Source: Streptomyces ochraceiscleroticus (GTDB lineage: Bacteria > Actinomycetota > Actinomycetes > Streptomycetales > Streptomycetaceae). Taken from it: a stretch of DNA of 64,000 nt. Below are positions 51,427 through 60,107 of this stretch, piece after piece (the first letter of the stretch is position 1; each line of letters begins with the position of its first letter). The stretch covers positions 62,001 through 126,000 of the forward strand of contig NZ_JOAX01000012.1 in the NCBI RefSeq assembly GCF_000720485.1, given 5' to 3'. The notes below the pieces were generated by a model. It was not told the origin of the DNA, did not search any database, and saw nothing but the letters and a program-made list of their open reading frames with translations. The position numbers and the translations under genes were made by a program.

Positions 51427-52434
51427 TCAGTGCCTCGTCTCGGCCGCGGGGGTTCCCGAATCGGCCGGGGGAGCGGCATCGGCCGCGGAGCCGGAATCGG
51501 CCGTGGCCGACGGCTCGGCCGCGGGGGCCGGCGACGCCTGTGGCGCGCGGACGCCGCGCCTCCGGGAGACCGCGACTCCGCCGAGGCAGATGACGCCGCC
51601 GAGGAGCGTGAGCCAGCCCGGCACCTCCCGCAGGAAGATCCAGGAAATGAGGACCACCACGGCGGGCACCGCGTAGGTCGTCGCCCCCATCTTGCCCGCG
51701 GTCGTCCGGGACAGCGCGTAGGCCCAGGTGCTGAAGGCCAGTGCGGTCGGGAAGAGCCCCAGGTAGACGACGTTGAGGGTCGCCGAGAGCGGCGCCTCGG
51801 AGAGCTGAGAGACGAGCTGTCCGCTGAACGGGAGGCAGGCGACCGTACCGATCAGGCAGCCGAACGTCGTGGTCTGCATCGGGGTCGCATACCGCAGGGC
51901 GGGCTTCTGCGACACCACCCCGGCCCCGTAGGCCACCGCAGCCAGCAGGCAGAGCAGTACACCCAGTACGGAGGACGAGCCCTCGCCGGATGTGGAGAAG
52001 CCCACCACGACCGCGCCCACGAACGACACCGCCATGCCGAGCAGCAGCAGGGGCGGGAAGCCCTCCTTCAGCAGCCAGCCGCCCAGCAGTGCGATCACCA
52101 TCGGTCCGACGTTGACCACCATGGACGCGGTGCCGGCGTCGACTTTCTGCTCTCCCCAGTTCAGGACCACCATGTAGACCCCGAACCACAGCACTCCGGA
52201 TACCACAATGCCCGGCCATGCCTTCCGTGGCGGTAAACCGCCCCGTTTGACCAGCAATACACAGACCAAAGCGATCGAACCGGTCACGAGCCGGCCGAGC
52301 GCGAGCGCCCCAGGGCTGAAGTAGTCGGCCGAGGCGCGAATGGAGACGAACGCCGAAGCCCAGAGGACGACGGTGACCGATGCCGCAATGAGTGCACTAC
52401 GGTCGGTTCCGGAAGTATTTGTCGATCGATTCAC
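51427..52434 (-). CDS. EamA-family (DMT) membrane transporter
   Basis: 335 residues with about ten hydrophobic segments in two EamA repeats (first from LIAASVTVVLWASAFVSIRA, second from VLLCLLAAVAYGAGVVSQKPAL). The conserved TPM...FGCLIGTVACLPF and GLFPTALAFSTWAYALSRTTAGKMGA segments are visible. The last 45 residues are Ala/Pro/Ser-rich. These proteins export amino acids and similar metabolites. It sits at the right edge of the azaserine-type cluster but is convergent with the regulator, so membership is open. Confidence 0.85.
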   Translation of the reverse strand: MNRSTNTSGTDRSALIAASVTVVLWASAFVSIRASADYFSPGALALGRLVTGSIALVCVLLVKRGGLPPRKAWPGIVVSGVLWFGVYMVVLNWGEQKVDAGTASMVVNVGPMVIALLGGWLLKEGFPPLLLLGMAVSFVGAVVVGFSTSGEGSSSVLGVLLCLLAAVAYGAGVVSQKPALRYATPMQTTTFGCLIGTVACLPFSGQLVSQLSEAPLSATLNVVYLGLFPTALAFSTWAYALSRTTAGKMGATTYAVPAVVVLISWIFLREVPGWLTLLGGVICLGGVAVSRRRGVRAPQASPAPAAEPSATADSGSAADAAPPADSGTPAAETRH

Positions 52435-52738
52435 GCAGGCAATCTAATCACCCGTATACCTCGTGAACAGGCTGGCGCGCAGTTCGTCGCCGTCCAATTC
52501 GCCCTGGTGTCACGGCATTTGGCGAAGCGCTCCGACGCCGCTTCCCGGGAGCGGGCCCGATGCCTCGCGACCGGCGGAAACCGCTCGCGACCTGCAGGCC
52601 GGACACCGGCGCGGAATGCGTACGCCGCTCCTGCCTGCCGCGGCCCGGCCGCCCGCCGCGGATTGTGTAAAACCTTCGTCACCCGGGAGATATCCACAGG
52701 GGTCGCGGCGGCCGGCCGGGCCGCGGGATCTTCGAGCC
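52435..52738. other. Divergent intergenic region at the right cluster edge
   Basis: About 304 bases between the EamA gene and the DUF4192 gene, which face away from each other. It must hold both promoters. I see no RNA gene, no tRNA remnant, and no direct repeat that would mark an integration site. Confidence 0.5.
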
Positions 52739-54235
52739 ATGAACCCGCACATCGAGCCGGCAAACCCGGCAGAGCACCCGTCCGCCATGTCCCCGAAGAA
52801 CCCCGAAGCCCAGGTCACGCTGCGCAGCCCCGCCGAACTGGCGGACGCCCTGCCGTACTTGCTCGGCTTCTACCCCGACGACAGCATCGTCCTCGTCACC
52901 CTCCACGGCGAGCGGGGACGCTTCGGCGGCCGCGTCCGGCTCGGCATCCCCGCCGACACCGCCCAGTGGCCCGCCGTCGCCGACCAGCTCGCGGACTGCC
53001 TGATCACCTCGGGCCGGGAGCGCGGCACGCCGCCCCGCGGCATCATCGCCTTCCTCTGCCAGGACCCCTCGGCCGCCGAAACCGGCCGGGAGGTGAGGGA
53101 CCGTCTCAGGCCGCTCGCCCAGCGGCTGCGCACGGCCTGCGGCAGCCGGGACGTCCCCGTCATGGAGGCCCTCTGCCTCTCCAACGGGCGCTACTGGTCC
53201 TATGTCTGCCCGGACGAGCGCTGCTGCCCGGCCGAGGGCACCCCGCTCGTGCTGCCCGGCACGTCGGTCATGGCGGCGGCCGCCGCCTACGCCGGCGTTC
53301 AGGTCCGCGGATCGCTGAAGGAGATGGAGGCCCGGCTGGCCCCGCTCACCGGGTCCCGCGCCGACGACCAGATCAAGGCCCTCGACGCGGCGGCGGCCGC
53401 CCTCGTCCCGCGGATGCTGTCCGGTCAGGACCCCGGTGCGGTCCGCGAGGAGACCTGCGCCCTTCTGACCCGCACGCTCCACACCTTCCGGGGCGACCCG
53501 CCCTCCGGCAGCCCCCGCGCCAAGGACGCCTGCGACGACGCGCTCCTCGGCAACGGCGAGGCCGCCGAGCTGATCCTCGGTCTCCAGGACCGGCTCACCC
53601 GCGACCGCGCCGCCGCGTGGCTGGAAGGCCCCGACGCGGCACCGGCGCTGCGGCTGTGGCGCGCACTGGCCCGCCGCTGCCCAGGGGAGTACGAGAGTCA
53701 CGCCGCCGCACCGCTCACGCTGGCCGGCTGGGTCTCCTGGGCGAGCGGTGACGCCGCATCCGCCCGCGTGGCCCTGTGCCGGGCCCTCACCCTCGATCCC
53801 GACTACCTCTTCGCGCAGCTCCTCCACCGCGGCCTCAACGAGGGACTCGACCCGGAAAAGCTCCGCGACTGTCTCCGCTCCACACCCAGCCCCGCCGCGA
53901 GCTCTGCAACCTCCGAAGACACCCGCCCGCCGGACACCGCATCCGTCCCGGAGCAGCCGGCGGCCTGCGTCCCGGCCACCCCGGCCGAAGCGTCCCCGCT
54001 CCCCGCCGAAGCATCGCCGCTCCCTGCCGAAGTGCCCCCGCTCCCGGCCGAAGTCCGGGCCGAGACCGCCGCGAACGCCTCCCGCGCCGACCGGGTGCCG
54101 AGCCGCCGCCCCCGTGCCGACCGGCCCGCAGGCCCCCGGGCACGCACCCGCCCGACAGCGCGTCAGCGCACGGGGCGGCCCCACCCGCGTACGGGCCCCA
54201 CGGGCGGCCGCCGGGACGACCGGAGCCCCCGATGA
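52739..54235 (+). CDS. DUF4192 protein
   Basis: 498 residues. The N-terminal 390 match the actinobacterial DUF4192 family: RSPAELADALPYLLGFYPDDSIVLVTLHG, GIIAFLCQDPSAAET and the ALCLSNGRYWSYVCPDERCCPAEGTPL segment. TPR-like sequence near 370 (GWVSWASGDAASARVALCRALTLDPDYLFAQLL) ends the folded part. The tail is Pro/Ala/Arg-rich with a seven-residue repeat (SPLPAEA-like, from about 53986) and probably disordered. The molecular function of the family is unknown. ATG 52739 begins the conserved part. Confidence 0.87.
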   Translation: MNPHIEPANPAEHPSAMSPKNPEAQVTLRSPAELADALPYLLGFYPDDSIVLVTLHGERGRFGGRVRLGIPADTAQWPAVADQLADCLITSGRERGTPPRGIIAFLCQDPSAAETGREVRDRLRPLAQRLRTACGSRDVPVMEALCLSNGRYWSYVCPDERCCPAEGTPLVLPGTSVMAAAAAYAGVQVRGSLKEMEARLAPLTGSRADDQIKALDAAAAALVPRMLSGQDPGAVREETCALLTRTLHTFRGDPPSGSPRAKDACDDALLGNGEAAELILGLQDRLTRDRAAAWLEGPDAAPALRLWRALARRCPGEYESHAAAPLTLAGWVSWASGDAASARVALCRALTLDPDYLFAQLLHRGLNEGLDPEKLRDCLRSTPSPAASSATSEDTRPPDTASVPEQPAACVPATPAEASPLPAEASPLPAEVPPLPAEVRAETAANASRADRVPSRRPRADRPAGPRARTRPTARQRTGRPHPRTGPTGGRRDDRSPR

Positions 54236-54339
54236 GCCCACCCCTGCTGACATTCCGGCGTTACCTGCGCATCGTGCGCGGCGTTCCCCTATGTGGCGCA
54301 GACCGTACGGAATCCCCATCACGTCAGGGAGCACTCCCC

Positions 54340-56427
54340 ATGGCAGGCATGTTCCCCACCACCCCGCAAGCCCACCCGGCCCCCGCACGGCAGCGCGCCG
54401 CGCCCTCTCCCCGGTCACCCGAGCCGCAGCCGGTCCACGCGGCCCTGATCTGCGTCGCACTGCCCGCGCTCGCGATCTCCTCCACCGCCGACGGCCAGCT
54501 CACCGGCCGGGGCATGGAGGGCTTCTACCGCTCCGGCAGACGCGTGCTCGCCCGCTGCGCCCTGCGGGTGGCCGGCGCTCAGCCGCTGACCGTGCAGGCC
54601 AGGCCGCTCGCCGCGGACCGCGCCCGCTTCACGGGCACGCTCCGCACGCCGCACGACCCCGGACCCGATCCCGGCCTCCTGGTCGAGCGCCTCCGGACCG
54701 CCGACGGCACCGAACGCATCACCCTGCACAACCACACCCGCCGGGCGCTGCGGCTCCCCCTCGAAATCACCTTCGCGACCGACCTCGCCGAGCTGGGCGC
54801 CGTCGCCGGCGGACTCCCCGGGCCCGATCTGCCCGCCTCCGTCCACGACGCCGGCCTCCGCTGGGCCACCGACACGGCCCACGCCACCGTGACCGCGGAC
54901 CCGCCGCCCGACGACGCGCTCGCGGCGGCCGGGCTGCTGCGCTGGGGACTGCACGTGCCACCGGGCGCGCACCGCACCATCGAACTCCGCATCCGCAGCG
55001 GCACCACCGCACCGGCGCCATCCGCCGCCCGCGGCAGCGCCGTCCCCGCCTCCGCCAAAGCGAACGCCGGCCGCCCGCCGCGCCCTTGGTCCGCCGCCCG
55101 GCTCCAGTGCGAGGACTCACGAGCCGGTACGTTGCTCGCCACCGCTCTCGACGACCTCAGCGGCCTCCTGATCCGGGACCCCGCGGTGCCCGCCGACGCC
55201 TGCCTCGCCGCCGGCGTCCCCTGGCGCTGCACCCTGGCGCCGGCCGAGTCCCTGTCCGCCGCCCGCATGCTCCTCCCGCTGGGCACCGGACTCGCGGCGA
55301 GCACCCTCCGCGTCCTCGCCCGCACCCAGCACGCCGACCCAGGACCGGAATTCGGACGAATTCCCGGCCCGCTGCGCGACGCGGGCCCCCATTCGCCACC
55401 CAGCTGCACCGGCATCGAGGCGACTCTGCTGTTCCCCACCGTCCTCGCCGAAGCCCGCCGGTGGGGGCTGCCGGCGCCCGAAGTGGAACGCCTGCTGCCC
55501 GCCGCCGAACGGTGCCTCACCTGGCTGTGCCGTGCGACGGAGCCGGCCGCCGGGTCCCCGGCCCCCGGCGGTTGCGTACCGGACCCGGCCCCGACCGGCC
55601 CGTACCGCTGCGAAACGCAGGCCCACGCCCACCGCGCCGCGCTGCTGGGCGCCGATCTCCTCGATGGCTGCAACCGCCCCGGGGGTGACGCGCTCCGCGA
55701 ATGGGCGGCCGCACTGCGCCGGCGCTTCCGCGACGGGTTCTGGATCGACGACGCGGGCGGCGGCCGCCCCGCGGCCCTGTGCGCCCCCGACGGCCGGCCG
55801 CTCACGCGCCTCGTCGCCGGTGCGGCGCACCTCCTCGACACCGGCCTGCTCGGTGCCGGCACCTTCGCGCCCGGCCTGCTCGACGGCACCCGCGCGGATC
55901 AGGTGGCGAGACTGCTGAACAGCCCTGCCCTGGACACCGGCTGGGGCCTGCGCGGCCTCGGCGGCAAGGAGGACGGCTACAACCCCTTCGGCCACCGCAG
56001 CGGCGCGGTCCGCGTGCAGGAGACCGCAGTCGCCGCCTCGGCTTTGGCCGCCGCCGGCCACGAAGCGGCGGCGGCCTCCTTGATCCGAGGACTGCTGGAC
56101 GCCGCGGAGACCTTCGGGTACCGCCTCCCCGAGATGTATTCGGGACAGCAGCGCACAGGCGACGGCGCTCCCGTGGCGCATCCCACGGCCTGCCGTCCGG
56201 CGGCGGTGGCGGCGGCCGGCGCGGTGCACGCCCTGGTCGCGCTCGCCGGTATCCGCCCCGATGTCCCCGGCGGCACGCTCTCCGTGCGGCCCGTCACCGG
56301 CACGCCCCTGGGCGCCCTGCATCTCACCGGCCTGACCGTCGCGGAGCGGCCTTTCGCCGTACATGTCAGCGGCCGTGGCCTGGGAATGGTGGAGGAGGCG
56401 GCGGACGGTCTGCAACTGGGGGCGTGA
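54340..56427 (+). CDS. Glycogen-debranching-enzyme-like protein
   Basis: 695 residues. CAGGGAG lies eight bases before ATG 54340. The first 240 residues resemble the GDE N-terminal beta domain (LPALAISSTADGQLTGRGMEGFYRSGRRVLARC). The C-terminal (alpha/alpha)6 region has LNSPALDTGWGLRGL and EDGYNPFGHRSGAVRVQETAVAASAL. In active amylo-alpha-1,6-glucosidase-like enzymes the matching site reads about NPxSYHxGxVWPHDN; here WPHDN is replaced by RVQET, so catalysis is doubtful. It follows the DUF4192 gene by 104 bases. Confidence 0.78.
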   Translation: MAGMFPTTPQAHPAPARQRAAPSPRSPEPQPVHAALICVALPALAISSTADGQLTGRGMEGFYRSGRRVLARCALRVAGAQPLTVQARPLAADRARFTGTLRTPHDPGPDPGLLVERLRTADGTERITLHNHTRRALRLPLEITFATDLAELGAVAGGLPGPDLPASVHDAGLRWATDTAHATVTADPPPDDALAAAGLLRWGLHVPPGAHRTIELRIRSGTTAPAPSAARGSAVPASAKANAGRPPRPWSAARLQCEDSRAGTLLATALDDLSGLLIRDPAVPADACLAAGVPWRCTLAPAESLSAARMLLPLGTGLAASTLRVLARTQHADPGPEFGRIPGPLRDAGPHSPPSCTGIEATLLFPTVLAEARRWGLPAPEVERLLPAAERCLTWLCRATEPAAGSPAPGGCVPDPAPTGPYRCETQAHAHRAALLGADLLDGCNRPGGDALREWAAALRRRFRDGFWIDDAGGGRPAALCAPDGRPLTRLVAGAAHLLDTGLLGAGTFAPGLLDGTRADQVARLLNSPALDTGWGLRGLGGKEDGYNPFGHRSGAVRVQETAVAASALAAAGHEAAAASLIRGLLDAAETFGYRLPEMYSGQQRTGDGAPVAHPTACRPAAVAAAGAVHALVALAGIRPDVPGGTLSVRPVTGTPLGALHLTGLTVAERPFAVHVSGRGLGMVEEAADGLQLGA

Positions 56428-56447
56428 AGCGGCGGACTGCCTGTTTA

Positions 56448-56469
56448 TCGTCAGGCGGACGACTATGAT
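56448..56469 (+). promoter_or_regulatory. Operator-like palindrome and -10 of the NUDIX gene
   Basis: TCGTC-AGGCG-GACGA (56448-56462) is a short perfect inverted repeat directly before TATGAT (56464-56469), a good -10. TATGAT ends six bases before the ATG (56476), so the mRNA is probably leaderless and a protein bound at the palindrome would block the promoter. Confidence 0.55.
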
Positions 56470-56475
56470 CGCGGC

Positions 56476-57240
56476 ATGCCTCCCTACGACCCGTCGGCCT
56501 TCCCTCCGTTCGCCGTCACCGTCGACCTGGTCGTGCTCACCGTGCGCAGGCACGCGTTGTGCGCGTTGGCCGTTCGTCGCGGTGAGCCACCGTTCCCGGG
56601 GCGGTGGGCCCTGCCCGGCGGATTCGTGCGGGCCGACGAGGATCTGGAGACCGCGGCGGCCAGGGAGCTCGCCGAGGAGACCGGCCTGCACGCCCACGGT
56701 CCGGCGGGCCCGCAGTTGTTCCCCGGTGCCCATCTCGAACAGCTCGCGACGTACGGAGACCCCAAGCGTGACCCGCGGATGCGGGTGGTCAGCGTGGCCC
56801 ACCTGGTGCTTGCCCCCGACCTGCCGGCGCCGCGCGCGGGCGGCGACGCGCACAGCGCGCGGTGGGCCCCGGTCGAGACGCTTCTCGGGCAGGAGAACGG
56901 CCTCGCCCGCGACGGCGAGCCGACCGCTTCCCTGGCCTTCGACCACGCGCGCATTCTCGGGGACGGCGTGGAGCGGGCCCGCTCCAAGATCGAGTACTCC
57001 TCGCTCGCCACCGCGTTCTGCCCGCCGGAGTTCACGGTGGGGGAGCTGCGCCGGGTGTACGAGGCGGTCTGGGGCGTGGCCCTGGACCCGCGGAACTTCC
57101 ACCGCAAGGTGACCGGCACGCCCGGTTTCCTCGTCCCGACCGGCGGCACGACGACCCGTCAGGGCGGCCGCCCGGCCCAGTTGTTCAGGGCAGGCGGCGC
57201 GACCCTTCTGAACCCGCCGATGCTCCGCCCCGAGGTGTGA
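56476..57240 (+). CDS. NUDIX hydrolase / NrtR-like regulator
   Basis: 254 residues. A perfect Nudix box is present: GGFVRADEDLETAAARELAEETGL, fitting Gx5Ex7REUxEExGU. The C-terminal 85 residues (YSSLATAFCPPEFTVGELRRVYEAVWG, RNFHRKVTG) form the winged-helix domain typical of NrtR-type proteins. NrtR regulators bind ADP-ribose and control NAD genes, while some relatives keep hydrolase activity; the intact box allows either. The palindrome at its own promoter suggests autoregulation. No NAD genes are nearby. Confidence 0.88.
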   Translation: MPPYDPSAFPPFAVTVDLVVLTVRRHALCALAVRRGEPPFPGRWALPGGFVRADEDLETAAARELAEETGLHAHGPAGPQLFPGAHLEQLATYGDPKRDPRMRVVSVAHLVLAPDLPAPRAGGDAHSARWAPVETLLGQENGLARDGEPTASLAFDHARILGDGVERARSKIEYSSLATAFCPPEFTVGELRRVYEAVWGVALDPRNFHRKVTGTPGFLVPTGGTTTRQGGRPAQLFRAGGATLLNPPMLRPEV

Positions 57241-57247
57241 CTCCGGG

Positions 57248-57270
57248 CTCCCGCCCGTTCCCGGTGGGAG
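57248..57270 (+). terminator. Hairpin after the NUDIX gene
   Basis: CTCCCGCC (57248-57255) pairs with GGTGGGAG (57263-57270), eight pairs including one G-U, loop of seven, eight bases after the stop codon. Confidence 0.55.
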
Positions 57271-57313
57271 GCGTTCCCGCACGGCGAGGACACGAGCAGC
57301 GCGGAGGGCTCGG

Positions 57314-57340
57314 CATTACGGGCAAATAGGACATTACGGG
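57314..57340. repeat. Paired CATTACGGG direct repeats in the ABC-gene promoter
   Basis: CATTACGGG occurs at 57314-57322 and 57332-57340, 18 bases apart, just upstream of a small GTG ORF. They may be regulator half-sites or -35/-10 surroundings. Confidence 0.5.
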
Positions 57341-57353
57341 TTACCTTGGCGAG

Positions 57354-57524
57354 GTGAGTCCTTCAGTCCCCGCAGCACTCGCAACTGCCGTCGCCCCCGC
57401 GCCCTCCCGCGCCGCCACGCCCTGCCGCGCGCTCGGCATCCCCCGCGCTGCCGCCCCCCGCGGTCGCGTCGCCGTTCCCGGGGCCGACACGGAGGGGTCG
57501 CGTACCCGGCGAGGCGCGCGATGA
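57354..57524 (+). CDS. Small ORF coupled to the ABC transporter gene
   Basis: 56 codons from GTG 57354, rich in Ala, Pro and Arg with one Cys. Its stop overlaps the ABC start (ATGA at 57521-57524), so translation of the two would be coupled. A weak GGCGAG lies before the GTG. It may be a leader peptide, a small protein, or chance in GC-rich DNA; composition alone cannot tell. Confidence 0.4.
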   Translation: MSPSVPAALATAVAPAPSRAATPCRALGIPRAAAPRGRVAVPGADTEGSRTRRGAR

Positions 57525-59800
57525 TCCAGGCCGTCGGACTGACCAGCGAAGCCCGGCGCGGCCTGCCGCCGGCCGTGGACGACCTGACCTTCGAGGCGCC
57601 GCCCGGCGCGGTCACCGTCCTCCTCGGCGCCCGGGGCGCGGGCAAGACGACGGCCCTGCGCCTGATGCTGCGGCTGGAGCGCGGCCGGGGCATCACCCTC
57701 TTCCGCGGCCGCCCCCTGCACCGCCTGCCGAACCCGGCACGGGAACTGGGCGTGCTGCTCGGCGACGTACCCGGCCACCCCGCCCGTACGGCCCGCTCGC
57801 ACCTGCGGATGCTCACCGCCGCGGCCGGAGTCTCCCCGGACCGCGCCGAGGACGTCCTGGAGGCCGTCGGCCTCAGCGGCCTGGCGGAACAGCGCCTGGG
57901 TGAGTTCTCGCGCGGCATGGACCGCCGGCTGGGCATGGCGGCCGCCATGCTCGGCGACCCGTACGCGCTGCTCCTCGACGAGCCGGACGACGGCCTCTCG
58001 CCGCGCGAGACGGCCTGGCTGTACGGGCTGCTGCGGGGATTCGCCGAGCGCGGCGGCAGCGTGCTCGTCACGGCCTGCGACCCCAAGGCGGCCGCCCGGC
58101 TGGGCGACCGGATCGTCACGATCGAGGACGGCAGGCTGCTCGCCGACCAGGAGGCCGGGGAGTTCACGCACACCCGGCTGCGGCCCCGGGTCAGCGTGCG
58201 GTCGCCGCACGCCGACCGGCTGGCGGCGCTCCTGGTCGACGAGTGGCAGCGCGCCGACCCCGCGGTGGACCCGCGCGCGGAACAGCCGCTGGAGGTCGTA
58301 CGGGAGAGCGGCAACCGCCTCGCCGTGTACGGGAGCAGCTGTGCCCTGGTGGGCGATACGGCGTTCCGGCACGGGATCCTGGTGCACCAGCTCGCGGACG
58401 AGACGGGGGACACCCGGCCGGGCGTGCCGCTCAACCGGGCCGACGCCCGGCCGGCGGGCAGGCTGACGGCCGGTCATGGTGCGGTGGTGGCAGCGGAGCC
58501 GGCCAAGGCCGAGGCGGACACCGAGAAGGACGACGCCCGGTACGCCGTAGCGGCGCGCGGAGAACCGCACGAGCCGCACGCCGCGGCCCGGGAGGAAGGG
58601 CGAGTCGAAGCACACGCCGACGCACGGGACGCGGGCGAAGAGCGCGCGCACGCCGGTGAACCGGTGCGCAAGGACGCCGGAGGGCACTGCGCCGTGATCT
58701 CCGGCCCCGTCGCCACGGGGAGCACGGACGGGGCCGACGGTCTCCCGGCGTCAGCCCGGACGGCCACCGTGTCCTCGTCTCCCCGGTCACTTCCGCTCAC
58801 GAAGGACCCCGATTCGCTCACGAAGGACCCCGACGGCGAACTCGCGTCCACCCTCGAACTCACGCCCGTGCCCGCCGCCCACAGGGGCAGCGGCGCGGCT
58901 GTGGTCGGCCCGACCGGCACCCCGCCCCATGGCACGGCGGTCCCCCTCGCGGCCCCTCGTACGCCGCGCACCTCCCCGTCCCCGCGCGGCAAGGTGCCGG
59001 CGGCTCGGCTGATGCTGCCGCGACTGTCCGCACCGGGGCCCGCCTGGCCGGTCCGTTACGAGCTGCGGCGAGCGGCCAGTGACCGCACGGGAATCGTCGT
59101 AGGCGTTCTGGTACTGGCGATCTCGCTCGTGCTGGCAGGAGTGCTGGCGCGCACCGGTGGCACACCGTCGGCCCGCGCACTGATGGGCTGGCCGGACCGG
59201 CTGCCCTTCCCGCCCGCCGCGGTGGGAGCGGGACTGATCGGCGCGCTCGCCTTCGGACAGGAGTTCCGGTACCCGGCGCTCGCGCCCGAGCAGGGCTCCG
59301 TGCCCCGCCGGTTGCGGCTGTTGGGCGCCAAGTTGCTGGTCGGCGGGGCGAGCGCGGTCATGCTGGCGCTGGCTTCGCTCGTCCTCGACGGCGTGCTCGT
59401 GGGCTATGTCTTCGGCGTGCGGGCGTTGCCCGCGGTCGCCGACTGGCCGCTGCTGTCGCTCGGTTGGGGTGCGCTGCTCACCGGGTCCGCATGGGCCGGC
59501 CTCCTGGCGGCGGGGATCTTCCGCTCGACGGCGATGGGGCTGGCGACGGTACTGGCGGTACCTGTCGCCGTGGCCCCGCTGATCCAGGGATTGTTGAGCG
59601 ATCCGGCCGCGCGTTCGATGGTCGGCTTCCCGGCGCGGGTACGGACGACGGCCGCGGTCGACTGGCCCGCCGGCGTCGACCGGCTGACCGATGCCGCCTG
59701 GCGGCTGGCGGCGCACCCGGTGGCCGGGGCGCTGACGCTGTCGCTCGCGGCTCTGCTGTGCGCGTACACGCTGACCGCCCTGCGCCGAAGGGCACGTTGA
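57521..59800 (+). CDS. ABC transporter with ATPase and membrane domains in one chain
   Basis: 759 residues. The ATPase domain (1-220) has GARGAGKTTALRL (Walker A), the altered signature EFSRGMDRRLG and ALLLDEPDDGLSP (Walker B). A long variable linker (about 290-510) is charged and disordered, with the tandem LTKDPDS/LTKDPDG and histidine-acid patches. The C-terminal 250 residues contain about six membrane segments (GIVVGVLVLAISLVLAGVLA, LLVGGASAVMLALASLVLDGVLV). This is an ABC-2-like half exporter in which the usual second gene is fused. It lies upstream of whiH; substrate unknown. Confidence 0.85.
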   Translation: MIQAVGLTSEARRGLPPAVDDLTFEAPPGAVTVLLGARGAGKTTALRLMLRLERGRGITLFRGRPLHRLPNPARELGVLLGDVPGHPARTARSHLRMLTAAAGVSPDRAEDVLEAVGLSGLAEQRLGEFSRGMDRRLGMAAAMLGDPYALLLDEPDDGLSPRETAWLYGLLRGFAERGGSVLVTACDPKAAARLGDRIVTIEDGRLLADQEAGEFTHTRLRPRVSVRSPHADRLAALLVDEWQRADPAVDPRAEQPLEVVRESGNRLAVYGSSCALVGDTAFRHGILVHQLADETGDTRPGVPLNRADARPAGRLTAGHGAVVAAEPAKAEADTEKDDARYAVAARGEPHEPHAAAREEGRVEAHADARDAGEERAHAGEPVRKDAGGHCAVISGPVATGSTDGADGLPASARTATVSSSPRSLPLTKDPDSLTKDPDGELASTLELTPVPAAHRGSGAAVVGPTGTPPHGTAVPLAAPRTPRTSPSPRGKVPAARLMLPRLSAPGPAWPVRYELRRAASDRTGIVVGVLVLAISLVLAGVLARTGGTPSARALMGWPDRLPFPPAAVGAGLIGALAFGQEFRYPALAPEQGSVPRRLRLLGAKLLVGGASAVMLALASLVLDGVLVGYVFGVRALPAVADWPLLSLGWGALLTGSAWAGLLAAGIFRSTAMGLATVLAVPVAVAPLIQGLLSDPAARSMVGFPARVRTTAAVDWPAGVDRLTDAAWRLAAHPVAGALTLSLAALLCAYTLTALRRRAR

Positions 59801-60107
59801 GCGCACGAGCACTTCAGTAGGAAGACGGCAGGAAGGGGAGACAGAAGGGAGGGAAGGCTCATGGTGCAGGTGAGGGAGCAGCGAAAGACGAGATGAGCAG
59901 AGGGGCAGGAGCAGCGCGGTAGTCAGCGGTACTCATGAGGGCGCAGCGCTTCCCGTATCCCGCGCAGCGCGAACTGTCCAGAACTTCGCGCGATGCGTCT
60001 GCTTCCTTCCGATAAAGCGTCAATTGTAGGGTGATGGGCGATCACCCTTTCGTGTGCTTTTCACCAAAGACCTCAAGGCGCTCCGGCACGTCGCCGACAA
60101 AGGATGC
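59801..60107. other. Region upstream of whiH
   Basis: About 307 bases, no gene. TCCGATAA (60008-60015) matches seven of eight bases of the sigma-WhiG -10 GCCGATAA, but the TAAA expected 15 bases upstream is not there, so I do not call a WhiG promoter. An imperfect repeat GGTGATGGGCGATCACC lies at about 60030-60046 and may be an operator for the FadR-type protein. Confidence 0.4.

Noticed and set aside
59989..60015. Sigma-WhiG promoter of whiH
   Set aside because: A good GCCGATAA-like element exists, but TAAA is missing at the required distance.
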